A stretch of DNA of 54,654 nt. Source: Candidatus Poribacteria bacterium (GTDB lineage: Bacteria; Poribacteria; WGA-4E; UBA9662). The stretch is from positions 1 to 54,654 of the forward strand of contig JASMLX010000034.1 in the NCBI GenBank assembly GCA_030748495.1, read 5' to 3'. Shown in pieces: positions 18,147 to 28,016 of this stretch. How positions within the stretch are numbered: position 1 is the first letter of the stretch; each line of letters opens with the position of its first letter. A program made the position numbers and the translations under genes. Below the pieces are notes generated by a model. That model ran no database searches and had not been told where the DNA came from. It saw nothing but the letters and a program-made list of their open reading frames with translations.

Positions 18147-19169
18147 TCAAAACTGCTCGGCGAACCGCATATCATTTTCCAGCATTAGCCTCAGGTCAGT
18201 AATGCCAAACTTGATCATGGCGATACGGTCAACTCCCATACCGAAGGCAAATCCAGTATATTGTTCTGGATCATAGCCAACACTTCGAAACACATTGGGG
18301 TCTACCACCCCCGCCCCAAGGATCTCGATCCAACCTGTCCCAGAACAGGTTCGGCATCCTTTTTGGCAAAAAGGACAAGAGATATCAACTTCTGCTGAAG
18401 GTTCGGTAAAGGGAAAGAAGTGAGGGCGAAATCGCACCTCAGTTTGCTGGCCAAACATTTGACGTGCGAAAGAATACAACACGCCCTTGAGTTCACTGAA
18501 AGAGACATTTCGATCCACTAGCAACCCTTCAACTTGATGGAACATCGGCGTGTGAGAAATATCGTAATCTCGACGATAAACACGGCCAGGGGCGATAATT
18601 CGGATCGGCGGCTGTTGCTTCTCCATAACCCGGATTTGGACAGGAGAGGTGTGGGTTCGCAAAACCACCCCTTCACTGATGTAGAAGGTATCCTGAAGGT
18701 CTCGGGCTGGATGCTCTGGCGGTGTGTTTAGGGCATCGAAATTGTAGTATTCCAGTTCCACCTCTGGCCCTTCGGCTACCTGAAATCCCATGCCATGAAA
18801 AATGTAGGTTATGATCTCCAGAGTTTGAGTAATCGGATGTTTTTTCCCTACCTGAGCCGAACGGCCAGGTAACGTAATATCGATCTGCTCAGCCAACAAC
18901 TGTTGTTCCCTTTTTTGCTGAGCAAGATCAGTAGCTACGCTTTCAATCGTCTCCATCAGTTGGGTGCGAACCTGGTTGGAGAGCTTACCAATAGCCGGAC
19001 GTTCCTCTGGTAACAGTTTCCCCATCCCTCGCATGGCCGTTGTATACTCACCTTTTCGCCCGAAATATCTAACGCGAATCTCCTCTAGTTCCACCTGATT
19101 AGTAATATTTTCGAGTGCTTCTAGCGCCGCAGTACGAATCTGCTGCAGTCGGTCAGCAAGTTGGTTCAT
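18147..19169 (-). CDS. pheS: Phenylalanyl-tRNA synthetase alpha chain
   Basis: Catalytic subunit of the alpha2-beta2 enzyme that charges tRNA-Phe. The N-terminal coiled coil (residues 1-90) and class II motifs are visible: HPARDLQDTFYI, VYRRDYDISHTPMFHQVEGL, FRPHFFPFTEPSAEVDI and GFAFGMGVDRIAMIKFGI. A Cys-rich insert (CPFC...CRTCSGTGW) near residue 260 is known from many PheS proteins. The beta-chain gene pheT, usually directly downstream, is missing here and must lie elsewhere. Confidence 0.96.
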   Translation of the reverse strand: MNQLADRLQQIRTAALEALENITNQVELEEIRVRYFGRKGEYTTAMRGMGKLLPEERPAIGKLSNQVRTQLMETIESVATDLAQQKREQQLLAEQIDITLPGRSAQVGKKHPITQTLEIITYIFHGMGFQVAEGPEVELEYYNFDALNTPPEHPARDLQDTFYISEGVVLRTHTSPVQIRVMEKQQPPIRIIAPGRVYRRDYDISHTPMFHQVEGLLVDRNVSFSELKGVLYSFARQMFGQQTEVRFRPHFFPFTEPSAEVDISCPFCQKGCRTCSGTGWIEILGAGVVDPNVFRSVGYDPEQYTGFAFGMGVDRIAMIKFGITDLRLMLENDMRFAEQF

Positions 19170-19432
19170 GAAATTTGAATTCCTGTCAGTAAAATGCTGT
19201 CTGAAATTGATGGCTTTGAGCGATTACGTCGGGCTGATTTTAGCATAAGGCCAAAGCTAAAGTCAATTGGTGCCAAACAATCTAACGAGTCAAGATCTAC
19301 CCCTTTCAATTCTTTATTGTCTTCTCCAGGAGACCGATTTTCCTTTTGAAATGCACGAGTGGTTGTGCCATAATAATGAAAGTTAGAAATTAGCAAACAA
19401 AGCTGAGAATAAAGTAGAGAGAGTATTAAACG

Positions 19433-20209
19433 ATGTTGAGTGCAGAACAGGTCGAATTTTACCGACAAAACGGCTACCTCAAAGTAGAATCGCTATTTAC
19501 GGCCGATGAAATAGAAGAACTCGGATCTGAGATGGTTCGTGTCATTGAAAACTGGGGTAGCGAAACCATTGGTTGGCAAGGTCCTTGGCGAGATCGATAC
19601 TTGGTCGAAGAAGAACGACTAAATACTAAAGCCGTTTTCATGCATAACCCGCATTTTTATTCCTCGGCTTGGGGGCGGGTGATTTTCCATCAACGATTAG
19701 TGGGGGCGGTTCAGGATCTCATCGGTGAAAGCGTGCAGTGGCATCATACAGTTCTTCACGCCAAACCACCCGAACTTGGCACGCCATTTCCCATGCACCA
19801 AGATTATCCTTTTTATCCGCACGATGGATTGGATTTTGTCGACTGCTTAGTTCATTTAGACGATACGCCATTTGAGAGCGGTTGTTTGGAGGTCGTACCC
19901 GGTAGTCATCACGCCGGTCCCTTGGAACATATTACTGGATCTGATACTGCACCCCATTTGCCCATAGACCAGTATCATCCCGATTTCATTGAAACTGTCA
20001 AGATTCCAGCCCTGGCGGGTGATGTCATCTTCTTCAGTTATTGTGCCATTCATTGGTCGGACTGCAATCGAACCGACCAGTGGCGTAAGTCGATCCGATT
20101 TGGCTACCATACCCCTGACATGCGTCCCATCAATCACGATCCTGAAGCCCCCTATAACAATATCGTGGTCGGCGGTTTCAAAAGTAACCGCTCATCTAGC
20201 TCGAACTAG
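19433..20209 (+). CDS. Phytanoyl-CoA dioxygenase (PhyH) family protein
   Basis: A 258-residue Fe(II)/2-oxoglutarate oxygenase. The PhyH opening AEQVEFYRQNGYLKVESLF is followed by metal ligands His122 and Asp124 (MHQDYPF) and distal His207 (CAIHWSDCNRT); arginines at 218-222 fit the 2-oxoglutarate site. The jelly-roll strand FESGCLEVVPGSHH is conserved. AGAGAG lies upstream of the ATG. It is divergent from pheS and convergent with the Gfo/Idh/MocA gene, whose stop is six bases away. Substrate unknown. Confidence 0.9.
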   Translation: MLSAEQVEFYRQNGYLKVESLFTADEIEELGSEMVRVIENWGSETIGWQGPWRDRYLVEEERLNTKAVFMHNPHFYSSAWGRVIFHQRLVGAVQDLIGESVQWHHTVLHAKPPELGTPFPMHQDYPFYPHDGLDFVDCLVHLDDTPFESGCLEVVPGSHHAGPLEHITGSDTAPHLPIDQYHPDFIETVKIPALAGDVIFFSYCAIHWSDCNRTDQWRKSIRFGYHTPDMRPINHDPEAPYNNIVVGGFKSNRSSSSN

Positions 20210-20214
20210 AAAGG

Positions 20215-21381
20215 TCAGTTATCGATAGGCTCCCAACTTTTGCTATCCCACGATTGTTGAATAGCGGATTGAACTCGAGCTACGGCGACGGCTTCCTCAA
20301 AACCGGGTTGGTTAGGTTGATTGTTTTGGATCGATTTTAGAAATTGGTAGGCCTCAATTAGTTTCAAATCATCATATCCTAAACCGGTTGCCGCCGCCGG
20401 ATTAAAGGCGGCGTGGAAGGGGTGGCCAGCGTCGGAAGTCAACCTGACATAACCGTCCTGTGTCGGTGATTGGTCCGGTAAGTAGACCTGCAATTCGTTC
20501 ATTCGTTCAAAGTTCCAACTCAGCGCACCATTCGTACCATTCAGTTCGAAGGCCATCTCACATTTTGGCCCTACGATGGCACGACAGCCTTCTAAGGAGC
20601 CTTGTACCCCGTTGCCAAACTGAACTAAGGCACTGACATAGTCTTCATTTGTTACTTCGCTTTTGGGGCCATTTTCTTGAACTGTGAAATGGGTCCCAAC
20701 TCCGGGAGTTGCCAATGGCCGCTGCCGAATAAAGGTTTCTTGATTGGCGACTAATCGCTCAACGGGTCCAGTTAGAAAGTGTGCCATATCGATCACATGG
20801 GACATCAGGTCACTAAGTGTTCCGGCCCCAGCTTTCTCCTGCTGAAATCGCCAAGACAACACCGAATTTGGATTACTGGCATAGCTAGAGAAGAAACGCC
20901 CTCGATAGTGGGTCAGCTTTCCGATCTTGCCTTCCTCAACCAGTTGGTGGGCATACTGAACCATCGGCGCCCACCGATAGTTGTATCCGACCCCTGAAAT
21001 GACGTTTGCTTGTCGAGCCAATTCCGCCATCTGCATTGTTTCAGCGGGCGTCCGACCTACCGGCTTCTCGCAAAAAATGTGTTTCCCGGCTTGGATTGCG
21101 GCATAGACAATTTCAAAGTGCATGTTATTAGGCGTGGCAACCGTCACCAGACCAATCTTTGGATCGTCGATAACTTGCTGCCAATTCTGGGTCGAGTATG
21201 AAAACCCAAAACGCTCTCTAGTGGCCTCGGCTCTCGATTCAACCTCATCCACGCAGGCGATCAATCCAGGTTGTAATTGTAGATCTGGGAACCGCTCAAG
21301 GACATTACGATAAGACCGGCTATGTGCTACTCCCATCCATCCCATCCCGATCACACCAATACCGATTGATTCTCTGGACAC
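20215..21381 (-). CDS. Gfo/Idh/MocA family oxidoreductase
   Basis: A 388-residue NAD(P)-dependent dehydrogenase. The motif IGVIGMGWMGVAHSRSY at residues 8-24 is the dinucleotide-binding loop; HIFCEKPVGRT (near 100) supplies the catalytic lysine; the helix DLMSHVIDMAHFLTGPV near 190 carries the conserved Asp/His. The C-terminal half, with SLEGCR and the final helix, is complete. The family acts on sugars, inositols and amino-sugars; no substrate can be assigned. Its 3' end meets the PhyH gene tail to tail. Confidence 0.9.
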   Translation of the reverse strand: MSRESIGIGVIGMGWMGVAHSRSYRNVLERFPDLQLQPGLIACVDEVESRAEATRERFGFSYSTQNWQQVIDDPKIGLVTVATPNNMHFEIVYAAIQAGKHIFCEKPVGRTPAETMQMAELARQANVISGVGYNYRWAPMVQYAHQLVEEGKIGKLTHYRGRFFSSYASNPNSVLSWRFQQEKAGAGTLSDLMSHVIDMAHFLTGPVERLVANQETFIRQRPLATPGVGTHFTVQENGPKSEVTNEDYVSALVQFGNGVQGSLEGCRAIVGPKCEMAFELNGTNGALSWNFERMNELQVYLPDQSPTQDGYVRLTSDAGHPFHAAFNPAAATGLGYDDLKLIEAYQFLKSIQNNQPNQPGFEEAVAVARVQSAIQQSWDSKSWEPIDN

Positions 21382-21429
21382 TGTTTAATTCTCCTTCTGT
21401 GATTTTCTGGTAAATCTAGACTATTAGTA

Positions 21430-23265
21430 TTAATTCAAGGTCGATTTCGTTGAGCGATCCAGATTAATCTGGTAAATCTTTAATCCTTTGTCGTAGACTA
21501 ATTCCAAGCCCGGCACCTCACCACTCAACCACCTTTTTAAGCTCGGACGACGCTTTTCAGGAATCAGATGAGTTGCTCCAAAATACTGAGCCGTGTCGAT
21601 GATGGTCTCCAAATCAGCTAATGGGATCTGGATTGCCTTAGCTTCTGAGTAGAAGTGAAGCTCCCACGGGTTTCGAGTCATCGTAATTGAGTCAGGCTCG
21701 TTGTCTTTCAACCATTTCCCTGCTGCCATCCATGCTTGACCAGACTCCTTGTAGGGATACCCCCCCTTCTGGCTGATCCGATGGATCTCTTGTCCACCCT
21801 GCCAAAAAACAGCTAAAGCCAAGATGAAGATGGCCATTTTTCTTAGTACTGAACCCAAATAATAGAACCGGAAAAAGAGCCCAAATAGCAGATGCAAACT
21901 GCTCCAACCTGTTGCTAAAATCAGTGGGATTATTGGAAAGACCAATCGGCTAATCGGTTCCCAACAAAGCGAATGAAAACCGAGAAAGACTAATAATACC
22001 AACCAAATCAGATAAAAAGGGGAACAATACCAAGGCCCAACCAAACGCCATAAGTCATTTCCCAAATGATATGAGGCCTGTAATACTGTTTCAAGTTGGG
22101 AAAAAATAGGCTGGCAACGCCTATTGATACTTTGTACTGTCATATAATCCAGCACCGAAAAGTAGATCTTGACCAGTACTGACAGGGCGAACATGATCAG
22201 TCCCAAGATAGCCGAAATACCGATGAGATAGGTTTCGTAGCGATCAATCGGAAATTTACCGGTTCGGCTTTTGATATCGATAAACGCCCACCGTAGATAG
22301 ATCTGAAAAAACTCGGTTGTTTTTTTTACCACATGGGAGATCCCCCATCGTTCGACCTTGGTGGCAAAAGATGGCAAGTCTTGTCCGAAATAGGGGGTAT
22401 AAGTCCCTTCTTCCCACGATATATAGCCAATATAACCAGCAGCAAACTGTTGGGTACTAAAGGTTGGACTTCCAAAGTGGATCAGGTTCCGAATCCACCA
22501 CGGTGTAATAACTAAAAAAGCAATACTAATTCCGACAATAAATGGGCGAGGATCAGGTTTTTGGCTTGCTAACAGATAGGAAATTACATAAGCGGTGACA
22601 TAGGCTGGGATCAAAACCAATCCCGTTCCTTTGGCATAATAAGCTAAACCCATCGCTATACCCATCCAGCAAAAAGGTAGAAGTTGGGATTGAGGTCGAG
22701 TGAGACCTTGGAGGAGAAATAGCACCGTTAGGCAAACTGTGAAAGCAAATGTCACATCTGACAGGCAGTATAGCGAATGGCGAAACAACTCTGGATAAAC
22801 TAGAATATGGAGACCTGCAGCCAAGCTAACCCAACAACCGCTACGATTAGCATGTACTGAGGTCATCAACCGGGTTAAAGCGTAAACCACCCACGGAAAG
22901 AACAGGCAGGAAATTAGGACAGAAGGAATTTTAGCGGCAAAAGCAGTTTTACCTAACAGGGCGAAAAACGGCACAATCAGAAAAGAATAGAGCGGTGGCC
23001 AATGATCCTCTGGTCGTACAATCCCTGGATCGTATTGAAAGAAGTACCAACTGACATAGTCCACCTCTAACCCTCTACCTTTCAGCAGGCTATCTGCCAT
23101 CTCTGCATACCCGGAGGCGTCAGCATGTCCGACGTATTGAATGGGATAAATGATCTGCAACTTAAAGATCATAGCTAGTAGCCCGGCTAACGTCAGTATC
23201 CAGATTGATGGATTCAGCGAGGAAAGGTATTGGAAGGGTTTCGACTCGGTGGATCTATATTTCAT
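21430..23265 (-). CDS. GT39/ArnT-like membrane glycosyltransferase
   Basis: A 611-residue polytopic inner-membrane protein with about ten hydrophobic segments and a soluble C-terminal tail. The first outside loop carries GHADASGYAEMADSLLKGRGLE, which matches the acidic first-loop motif of the dolichyl-phosphate-mannose (PMT)/ArnT transferases that move a sugar from a polyprenyl phosphate to a protein or lipid. HWPPLYSFLIVPFF further supports the family. It reads away from the MFS gene at 23322, with a 56-base shared promoter region. Acceptor and donor unknown. Confidence 0.75.
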   Translation of the reverse strand: MKYRSTESKPFQYLSSLNPSIWILTLAGLLAMIFKLQIIYPIQYVGHADASGYAEMADSLLKGRGLEVDYVSWYFFQYDPGIVRPEDHWPPLYSFLIVPFFALLGKTAFAAKIPSVLISCLFFPWVVYALTRLMTSVHANRSGCWVSLAAGLHILVYPELFRHSLYCLSDVTFAFTVCLTVLFLLQGLTRPQSQLLPFCWMGIAMGLAYYAKGTGLVLIPAYVTAYVISYLLASQKPDPRPFIVGISIAFLVITPWWIRNLIHFGSPTFSTQQFAAGYIGYISWEEGTYTPYFGQDLPSFATKVERWGISHVVKKTTEFFQIYLRWAFIDIKSRTGKFPIDRYETYLIGISAILGLIMFALSVLVKIYFSVLDYMTVQSINRRCQPIFSQLETVLQASYHLGNDLWRLVGPWYCSPFYLIWLVLLVFLGFHSLCWEPISRLVFPIIPLILATGWSSLHLLFGLFFRFYYLGSVLRKMAIFILALAVFWQGGQEIHRISQKGGYPYKESGQAWMAAGKWLKDNEPDSITMTRNPWELHFYSEAKAIQIPLADLETIIDTAQYFGATHLIPEKRRPSLKRWLSGEVPGLELVYDKGLKIYQINLDRSTKSTLN

Positions 23266-23321
23266 CCTTGATAATCTGATTGTAAGTTTGGAATAATGAG
23301 GTTATACCGATTGGACGTAAT

Positions 23322-24569
23322 ATGTTGGGCTCGTCACCACCAGAGAACAAACGACGGCATCGCCTTAACTACTTTGCTTGTTTCACCGATGTCGTCGGAT
23401 TTTCGTTGGGGATTCTTTTTTTTAGTCCCGATACTATTTTACCCGCCTTTATCAGCAACTTGAGCCCAGATAAAATCTGGATTGGGGTTATCACTGCCAT
23501 CAATATTAGCGGATTTTTCCTTCCACAGTTGTTAGCCGCTAGTTGGATTGAACAGTTGCCCATTAAGCGGAACTACGTCCTGACTCTAGCTTTAATCGAA
23601 CGGGTAGCGATTTTTGCAATTATACCGTTTCTGTTATATCACAACAATATGTCGCCGACACAACTATTGACCATTTTTTGCTTGCTATTCGCGGCCTATT
23701 CCCTGTGTATGGGGTGTAATGGTCCCGCCTATTTTGACTTAGTTTCCAAAGTCGTTCCAACCCGTCAAAGAGGCATGATGTATGGGCTAGGTTCTGGCGT
23801 CGGTGGGGTTCTCGGTCTTGGAGGTGTCGCCCTAACCGGTTACTTGATCGAAAAACTGATCTTTCCGCACAACTACGCATCCTGTTTTTTTATCGGCGCG
23901 GTGATACTCACTGTAACCGTTATCCCACTTGGGTTAATTGATGAACCTCCGTCGCCGCCCACGACCCACAAACCGTTGAAGTCCTACTTAGCCGGTGCAC
24001 TCAGTCTATTTATGACGGATCGAAACTTTCGCTTCTATGTAATCAGTCAGGCCTTGCTTTCAGCTTTCCCAACTGCTATTCCCTTCCTGACAGTCTATGC
24101 TAGGGAGGTTGTCTCCGCTACTGAATTACAGATTGTCTGGTTCACCGGTATTTTAAGCATTGGACGAATTATTGGTCAGCCAATTTGGGGCCACATGGCA
24201 GATCGACATGGCAATGCACTGGCACTATTCATCAATATTGGACTGGGGATGTTAGCGGTTGGGTTAACCTTTACCGCTAAGTCAATCCTAGTCTTTTATC
24301 TCATTTTTGCGCTGGTTAGCATTAGTCGCAGCGGTTTAGAAATCCCGGGTATGAACATCACAATGGAGTTTGCCACACCTGAAAATCTACCCACCTATGT
24401 GGCTTTACGCGCTTCCATCATAGCACCCTTTCGAGCTCTGTTACCGATTTGTGTTAGTCCTCTAATAACCAGCATCGGTTATCAGCCCACCTTCGCTGGA
24501 TTGACAATGATGCTAGGATTGAGTTGGTGGTTTATGAATCGGGTTAGAGACCCACGTTTTATTTCCTAA
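23322..24569 (+). CDS. MFS transporter
   Basis: A 415-residue major facilitator with about twelve hydrophobic segments. The segment VPTRQRGMMYGLGSGVGG between helices 4 and 5, and the RIIGQPIWGHMADRHGN loop in the second half (the repeat of the MFS GxxxDRxGR motif), support the family. Substrate not predictable. It is divergent from the GT39-like gene. Confidence 0.8.
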   Translation: MLGSSPPENKRRHRLNYFACFTDVVGFSLGILFFSPDTILPAFISNLSPDKIWIGVITAINISGFFLPQLLAASWIEQLPIKRNYVLTLALIERVAIFAIIPFLLYHNNMSPTQLLTIFCLLFAAYSLCMGCNGPAYFDLVSKVVPTRQRGMMYGLGSGVGGVLGLGGVALTGYLIEKLIFPHNYASCFFIGAVILTVTVIPLGLIDEPPSPPTTHKPLKSYLAGALSLFMTDRNFRFYVISQALLSAFPTAIPFLTVYAREVVSATELQIVWFTGILSIGRIIGQPIWGHMADRHGNALALFINIGLGMLAVGLTFTAKSILVFYLIFALVSISRSGLEIPGMNITMEFATPENLPTYVALRASIIAPFRALLPICVSPLITSIGYQPTFAGLTMMLGLSWWFMNRVRDPRFIS

Positions 24570-24654
24570 AGCGATTGATACCTTGACTTTGCGTCAGATC
24601 TCAGTTTAATATAGGCAGGCATAGAGTTGAACCTCAAGGATTAGAGTGATATAG

Positions 24655-24942
24655 ATGACGCTGGGTAAGGTTGTTGGTACATTGGTGGCCACACGTAAAG
24701 ATGAGAAGTTAATTGGGAGCAAGTTACTGATCGTACAGGCGGTAGATTTAGATGGAAACCTGATCCGCCAATACACGGTGGCAATGGATGCAGTCGGTGC
24801 TGGAATCGGAGAGATGGTCTTAACCGCCGCCGGTAGTTCGGCACGCTATACCAAAGCAACCCAAGGAAAACCGGTCGACTCGGCGGTGATGGCAATAGTT
24901 GACACTGTGGAAATCCAAGGGAAAATTATCTATAAAAAATAG
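24655..24942 (+). CDS. EutN/CcmL-type microcompartment vertex protein
   Basis: A 95-residue protein that matches the EutN/CcmL family over its whole length: LGKVVGTLVATRKDEKLIGSKLLIVQ, then the VAMDAVGAGIGEMVLTAAGSSAR signature and the closing VDSAVMAIVDTVEI strand. These proteins form pentamers that cap the vertices of bacterial microcompartment shells. No hexameric shell protein (BMC domain) or encapsulated enzyme is seen nearby, so it is isolated, although it is followed 12 bases later by an unknown gene. Rhodopirellula-type and Poribacteria genomes are known to carry microcompartments. Confidence 0.88.
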   Translation: MTLGKVVGTLVATRKDEKLIGSKLLIVQAVDLDGNLIRQYTVAMDAVGAGIGEMVLTAAGSSARYTKATQGKPVDSAVMAIVDTVEIQGKIIYKK

Positions 24943-24954
24943 AAATTAAAATCC

Positions 24955-26085
24955 ATGAACAAAATTAACTTAGCAAATTCATACCTTACAAATGATAGCC
25001 ACCCACCTGCGCCCCATAGTTATCGTCACCGAAAATGGCGTGAACGTGGTTACCAGGAGTCTCTGGCTCCAATTTCTTCAGATAGCGAAGGCGGAACCTT
25101 GATCGGTCAAATGGGGTGGGCTGGCAGCCATGCGCACACTCATGGTTATCTCTGGGGATCAGCGGGAAATATGGGCGCTCTAATGATGGAGCCTATCGAT
25201 CAGGACTGCCTGATCCCAATCGAAGAATCCCCGCGTGGTAAGCTGCCATCAGCTATCGTGGTTAAAGATCTAGCAGGCCGGCAGGTCTTGCTAACCAAGT
25301 CGGGTTCACGGTTAGACATGATCGCTTTAGAACATCCAACTCTCAATCTCACCATACTGGAGGTCGAACCCGATGGAGTTCACTATCGTATGCGGTTTGG
25401 TACACCAACTATTTCTCAACTCGAACGCTCTCAGGTTGCACCGCCAAAGCCTACCAGCGAATTTTTTCACTATATGTTGATCTTTGACCGGCTCGGTGAC
25501 CAGGGCTTTAACGCCCTGGTTCATCTGCAACCCAAGTTTCTGAACCTGATCTCTAGATCTGAGCACGGTAACCCCGACCGGTTTTATAACTTCCTGAAAG
25601 GCTATGAGCCGGAAACACCGATCATGTACGAAAGTGTTGGTGGTATTGGGCTTGTGATGGAAAAAGCTCCTGGAATTCCAGATCTCTCCTTCCAAAGTTT
25701 ACGACTGTTCAAAGGTGAAGACCTAACCGCCGAACCATTAAACCAGGCTAGTTCTACAGATCAGTTTCGACGGGTCGTCTACTGGATCGGGCATGGGACC
25801 TTTTCTCGCGGACACGATATACTAGACAGCTATCGTCATACCGAGTATTTTGAGGCCGCAGCTCGTATGGCCTGGGAAGCCAACCAAAAATCGATCGACT
25901 CGCAGGCCTATTCGGAGGAGGTTGTCTCCTGCATTCTCAACGAAATTTCCGCCAACCAACTACCGGATCTCGACCCAGCAGATGCCCCTTCGTCCCAGCC
26001 CTTCGACATGTCGCAATCAAGACTCGTAGAGGCTTCCTCACATCCACCTACATCAAAGTCCGAGAATTTATATAACTATCCATAA
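24955..26085 (+). CDS. Unknown 376-aa protein next to EutN
   Basis: I do not recognise this protein. It has no signal peptide or membrane segment and is rich in short beta-strand-like stretches. Notable parts are a His-rich loop (AGSHAHTHGYLWG near 57-69), a glycine-rich SAGNMG segment and a helical region before residue 345 (EYFEAAARMAWEANQKS). The His-rich loop could bind metal. It begins 12 bases after the EutN-like gene, so they are probably co-transcribed. The last 35 codons cross a copy of the palindromic repeat (25984-26033), so the C-terminus is partly repeat-encoded and may be a recent extension. Confidence 0.6.
   Translation: MNKINLANSYLTNDSHPPAPHSYRHRKWRERGYQESLAPISSDSEGGTLIGQMGWAGSHAHTHGYLWGSAGNMGALMMEPIDQDCLIPIEESPRGKLPSAIVVKDLAGRQVLLTKSGSRLDMIALEHPTLNLTILEVEPDGVHYRMRFGTPTISQLERSQVAPPKPTSEFFHYMLIFDRLGDQGFNALVHLQPKFLNLISRSEHGNPDRFYNFLKGYEPETPIMYESVGGIGLVMEKAPGIPDLSFQSLRLFKGEDLTAEPLNQASSTDQFRRVVYWIGHGTFSRGHDILDSYRHTEYFEAAARMAWEANQKSIDSQAYSEEVVSCILNEISANQLPDLDPADAPSSQPFDMSQSRLVEASSHPPTSKSENLYNYP
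25984..26033. repeat. REP-like palindromic repeat, copy 2
   Basis: Fifty bases nearly identical to 3741-3789, with ends GCCCCTTCG and CGTAGAGGC (two mismatches from perfect inversion). It lies inside the 3' end of the 24955-26085 frame and encodes SSQPFDMSQSRL. Confidence 0.65.
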
Positions 26086-26189
26086 ACTGAGACAAAAACT
26101 AACACTGTTCACAAACGATTCCATAAAAACGAGATATGAGGCGGTCGACCAACTGAGAGTATTCGAAAATAAAGAACCACTCAGAAACA

Positions 26190-26713
26190 GATGAACAAGG
26201 CAGAACCGATCGCCTTCATTTGGCAGCATCAGCCTCTGATCGTTGGCAAGCCGGAAGAGCACGAGTGAGCCCCTCTCTTGAAAATAGCTCCAGAACTGGA
26301 GGTTTGTCGAACATTTAATCGACCGTTCGATGACCTGTTTCAAACAGATATTTCTCAACCGGTCACCCTCCATCGCAGAAGTCGAAGACTCAATCATTTC
26401 GATGGTCATAATCACTCGTTTTTGCAACCGGCCGTAAAAAAACTGAACCAAGAACAATTTGAGAAAATGATCGCTTTCTGGGCCGTTGACAGTGTTGATG
26501 GTACCAATAATCGTGTTGAGAGAAACAATCGATCCTTCAGAATGCGTCGGAAAACTCAAGGTAAACGAAGCAAGCAGCACAGGATTCAACAAAAGGCTGT
26601 GGCACAATCTTTATGCCAGGATGTTAAAGCACCCACTCTTTGAAAAACACGGGTGTACAGGTGAACTCCATGATGCTGAAAGTGAAGAAGTGCCCCTGAA
26701 AATGGTAGCATAG
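26190..26713 (+). pseudogene. Transposase remnant (C-terminal part)
   Basis: Fragments of a DDE transposase across at least two frames: FIWQHQPLIVGKPEE before an in-frame TGA near 26268, then PELEVCRTFNRPFDDLFQT, and NQEQFEKMIAFWAVDSVDGTNNRVERNNRS, whose TNN.VER segment is the usual acidic catalytic region before the C-terminus. A frameshift near 26560 moves to KRLWHNLYARMLKHPLFEKHG. It starts about 100 bases after the unknown 376-aa gene. I am sure it is transposase debris but not of the family (ISL3-like is possible). Confidence 0.65.
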
Positions 26714-27195
26714 AAGGAATGTTCAATGAACAGTGTCAAAAAGAAAAGGATTCAGGCAGAGGAAGAAAAATTGAGTGCGGTGGTTAAATGGGCTAGTCTC
26801 TAATTCCCAGTGCAACACCAACCGTATAGGGGGTTGCGATGAGAAAACAATCTTGAGGCTGTAAGGTAGCTGACTTTCCAAACCACAAAATCGGCTCTGC
26901 TAAGCACAATATTCAGTGCTACTAAACTCAATGACAAACGACAGGAGGTTGACTTTCATCATTAAATTATACTTACTTGAGATACCTTATGGACGATTGG
27001 TATTCAAGAAATAAGAAAATAAGAAACGTCCACCCGCCTTGAAACGACTAAAGAATAATTCTATTTCTGCCTTGTCTTTAGCTCTTCCTGGTACATAAGA
27101 GTGGGCTGACACTGCTAGGTAGAAGTCATTGACCTGTCCATCTGTAACCGCTGAAAACCGGATCTTGATTGTGGAGCAGATTATACTAGGGCTAG
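26714..27195. other. Stretch without a recognisable gene
   Basis: About 480 bases between two transposase remnants. A minus-strand frame at 26987-27205 has no homologue I recognise. Confidence 0.4.
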
Positions 27196-27965
27196 TTAAC
27201 ACCATCTAAGCGAATCGACAATCAGCACCAAGAACCCGAAAGCAGAAAACATCCGATCTAGCTGGTCCCAGCCAGAGAAGATCCGGCCAAATCCCTTCCG
27301 CCGGCTGAACAATCCTTCCACTTCATTTCTCTTTTGGTCGTGCTCTTGGTCAGACTCCCAAGGATGCAGACGATTTGATTTGGCCGGAACAACAGCAGAG
27401 AAGATCAAGTCTAAAGCCAGCGGTCGAGTAGTATCTCCTTCATCTGCTCAAGCCATAACCATTGGGCCGCCAGCCAAAGGGCAATCGATGCCTTTCAATA
27501 AGCCTTCTCCTTCAGGCGCATCATGACGTTGCCAGGGGAGAGTCGAAAAGCTATTGCCCTACCATCATCTTGGGCCAGCAGATGAATTTTTGTGGTCCAC
27601 CCTCCTCCTGACTTTCCAATCGACGGCTGGCCGTTTTTTTAGTGCTTCTGTTCCGTCAGGATGCACTTTCACGGATCTGCTATCTAATCAATAGCCTTCT
27701 ATCCTGACGGGAATGATTTTCTTGGCTGGCCAGGCTTCAAATCGGCCATTTAAGACTCCTGTTTTGCCTCTCGGTTCATCCGCCTGTAGATTGGAGGCCA
27801 ATTTCCAAACTTACAGGGAAGACCTCTCCATTGACAGCCCTGCTCGGCAACAGACCAAATCCGATTCCGAAGCTTCCGATTGGATAGTTTGACCTTTCCT
27901 CTTTGGACGGGTAAAGACGGCTTTATTTCTTCATCTTGTTCATGTCTTATTCCATTATAGCCCAT
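27196..27965 (-). pseudogene. IS5-family transposase pseudogene (minus strand)
   Basis: N-terminal piece (27965-27750): KLSNRKLRNRIWSVAEQGCQWRGLPCKFGNWPPIYRRMNR, the standard IS5/IS427 helix-turn-helix region. In the middle (about 27590-27690) VKVHPDG...QPSIGKSGGGWTTKIH is readable in other frames. The C-terminal piece (27408-27196) has NRLHPWESDQEHDQKRNEVEGLF, which contains the catalytic glutamate (RNEVE), and ends with VLIVDSLR. Several frameshifts and stops separate the three blocks. Full element length is about 800 bases. Confidence 0.82.
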
Positions 27966-28016
27966 TATACCGGATTTCTTTTCTTAGTGTTAACAGACCC
28001 TAATATAATGTATTTG

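Noticed and set aside
17955..18188. Plus-strand 77-codon frame between pheS and proA
   Set aside because: No ribosome site or known family, and it overlaps the end of pheS.
19166..19468. 100-codon minus-strand frame before pheS
   Set aside because: No family match; it overlaps the start of the PhyH gene and the promoter region.
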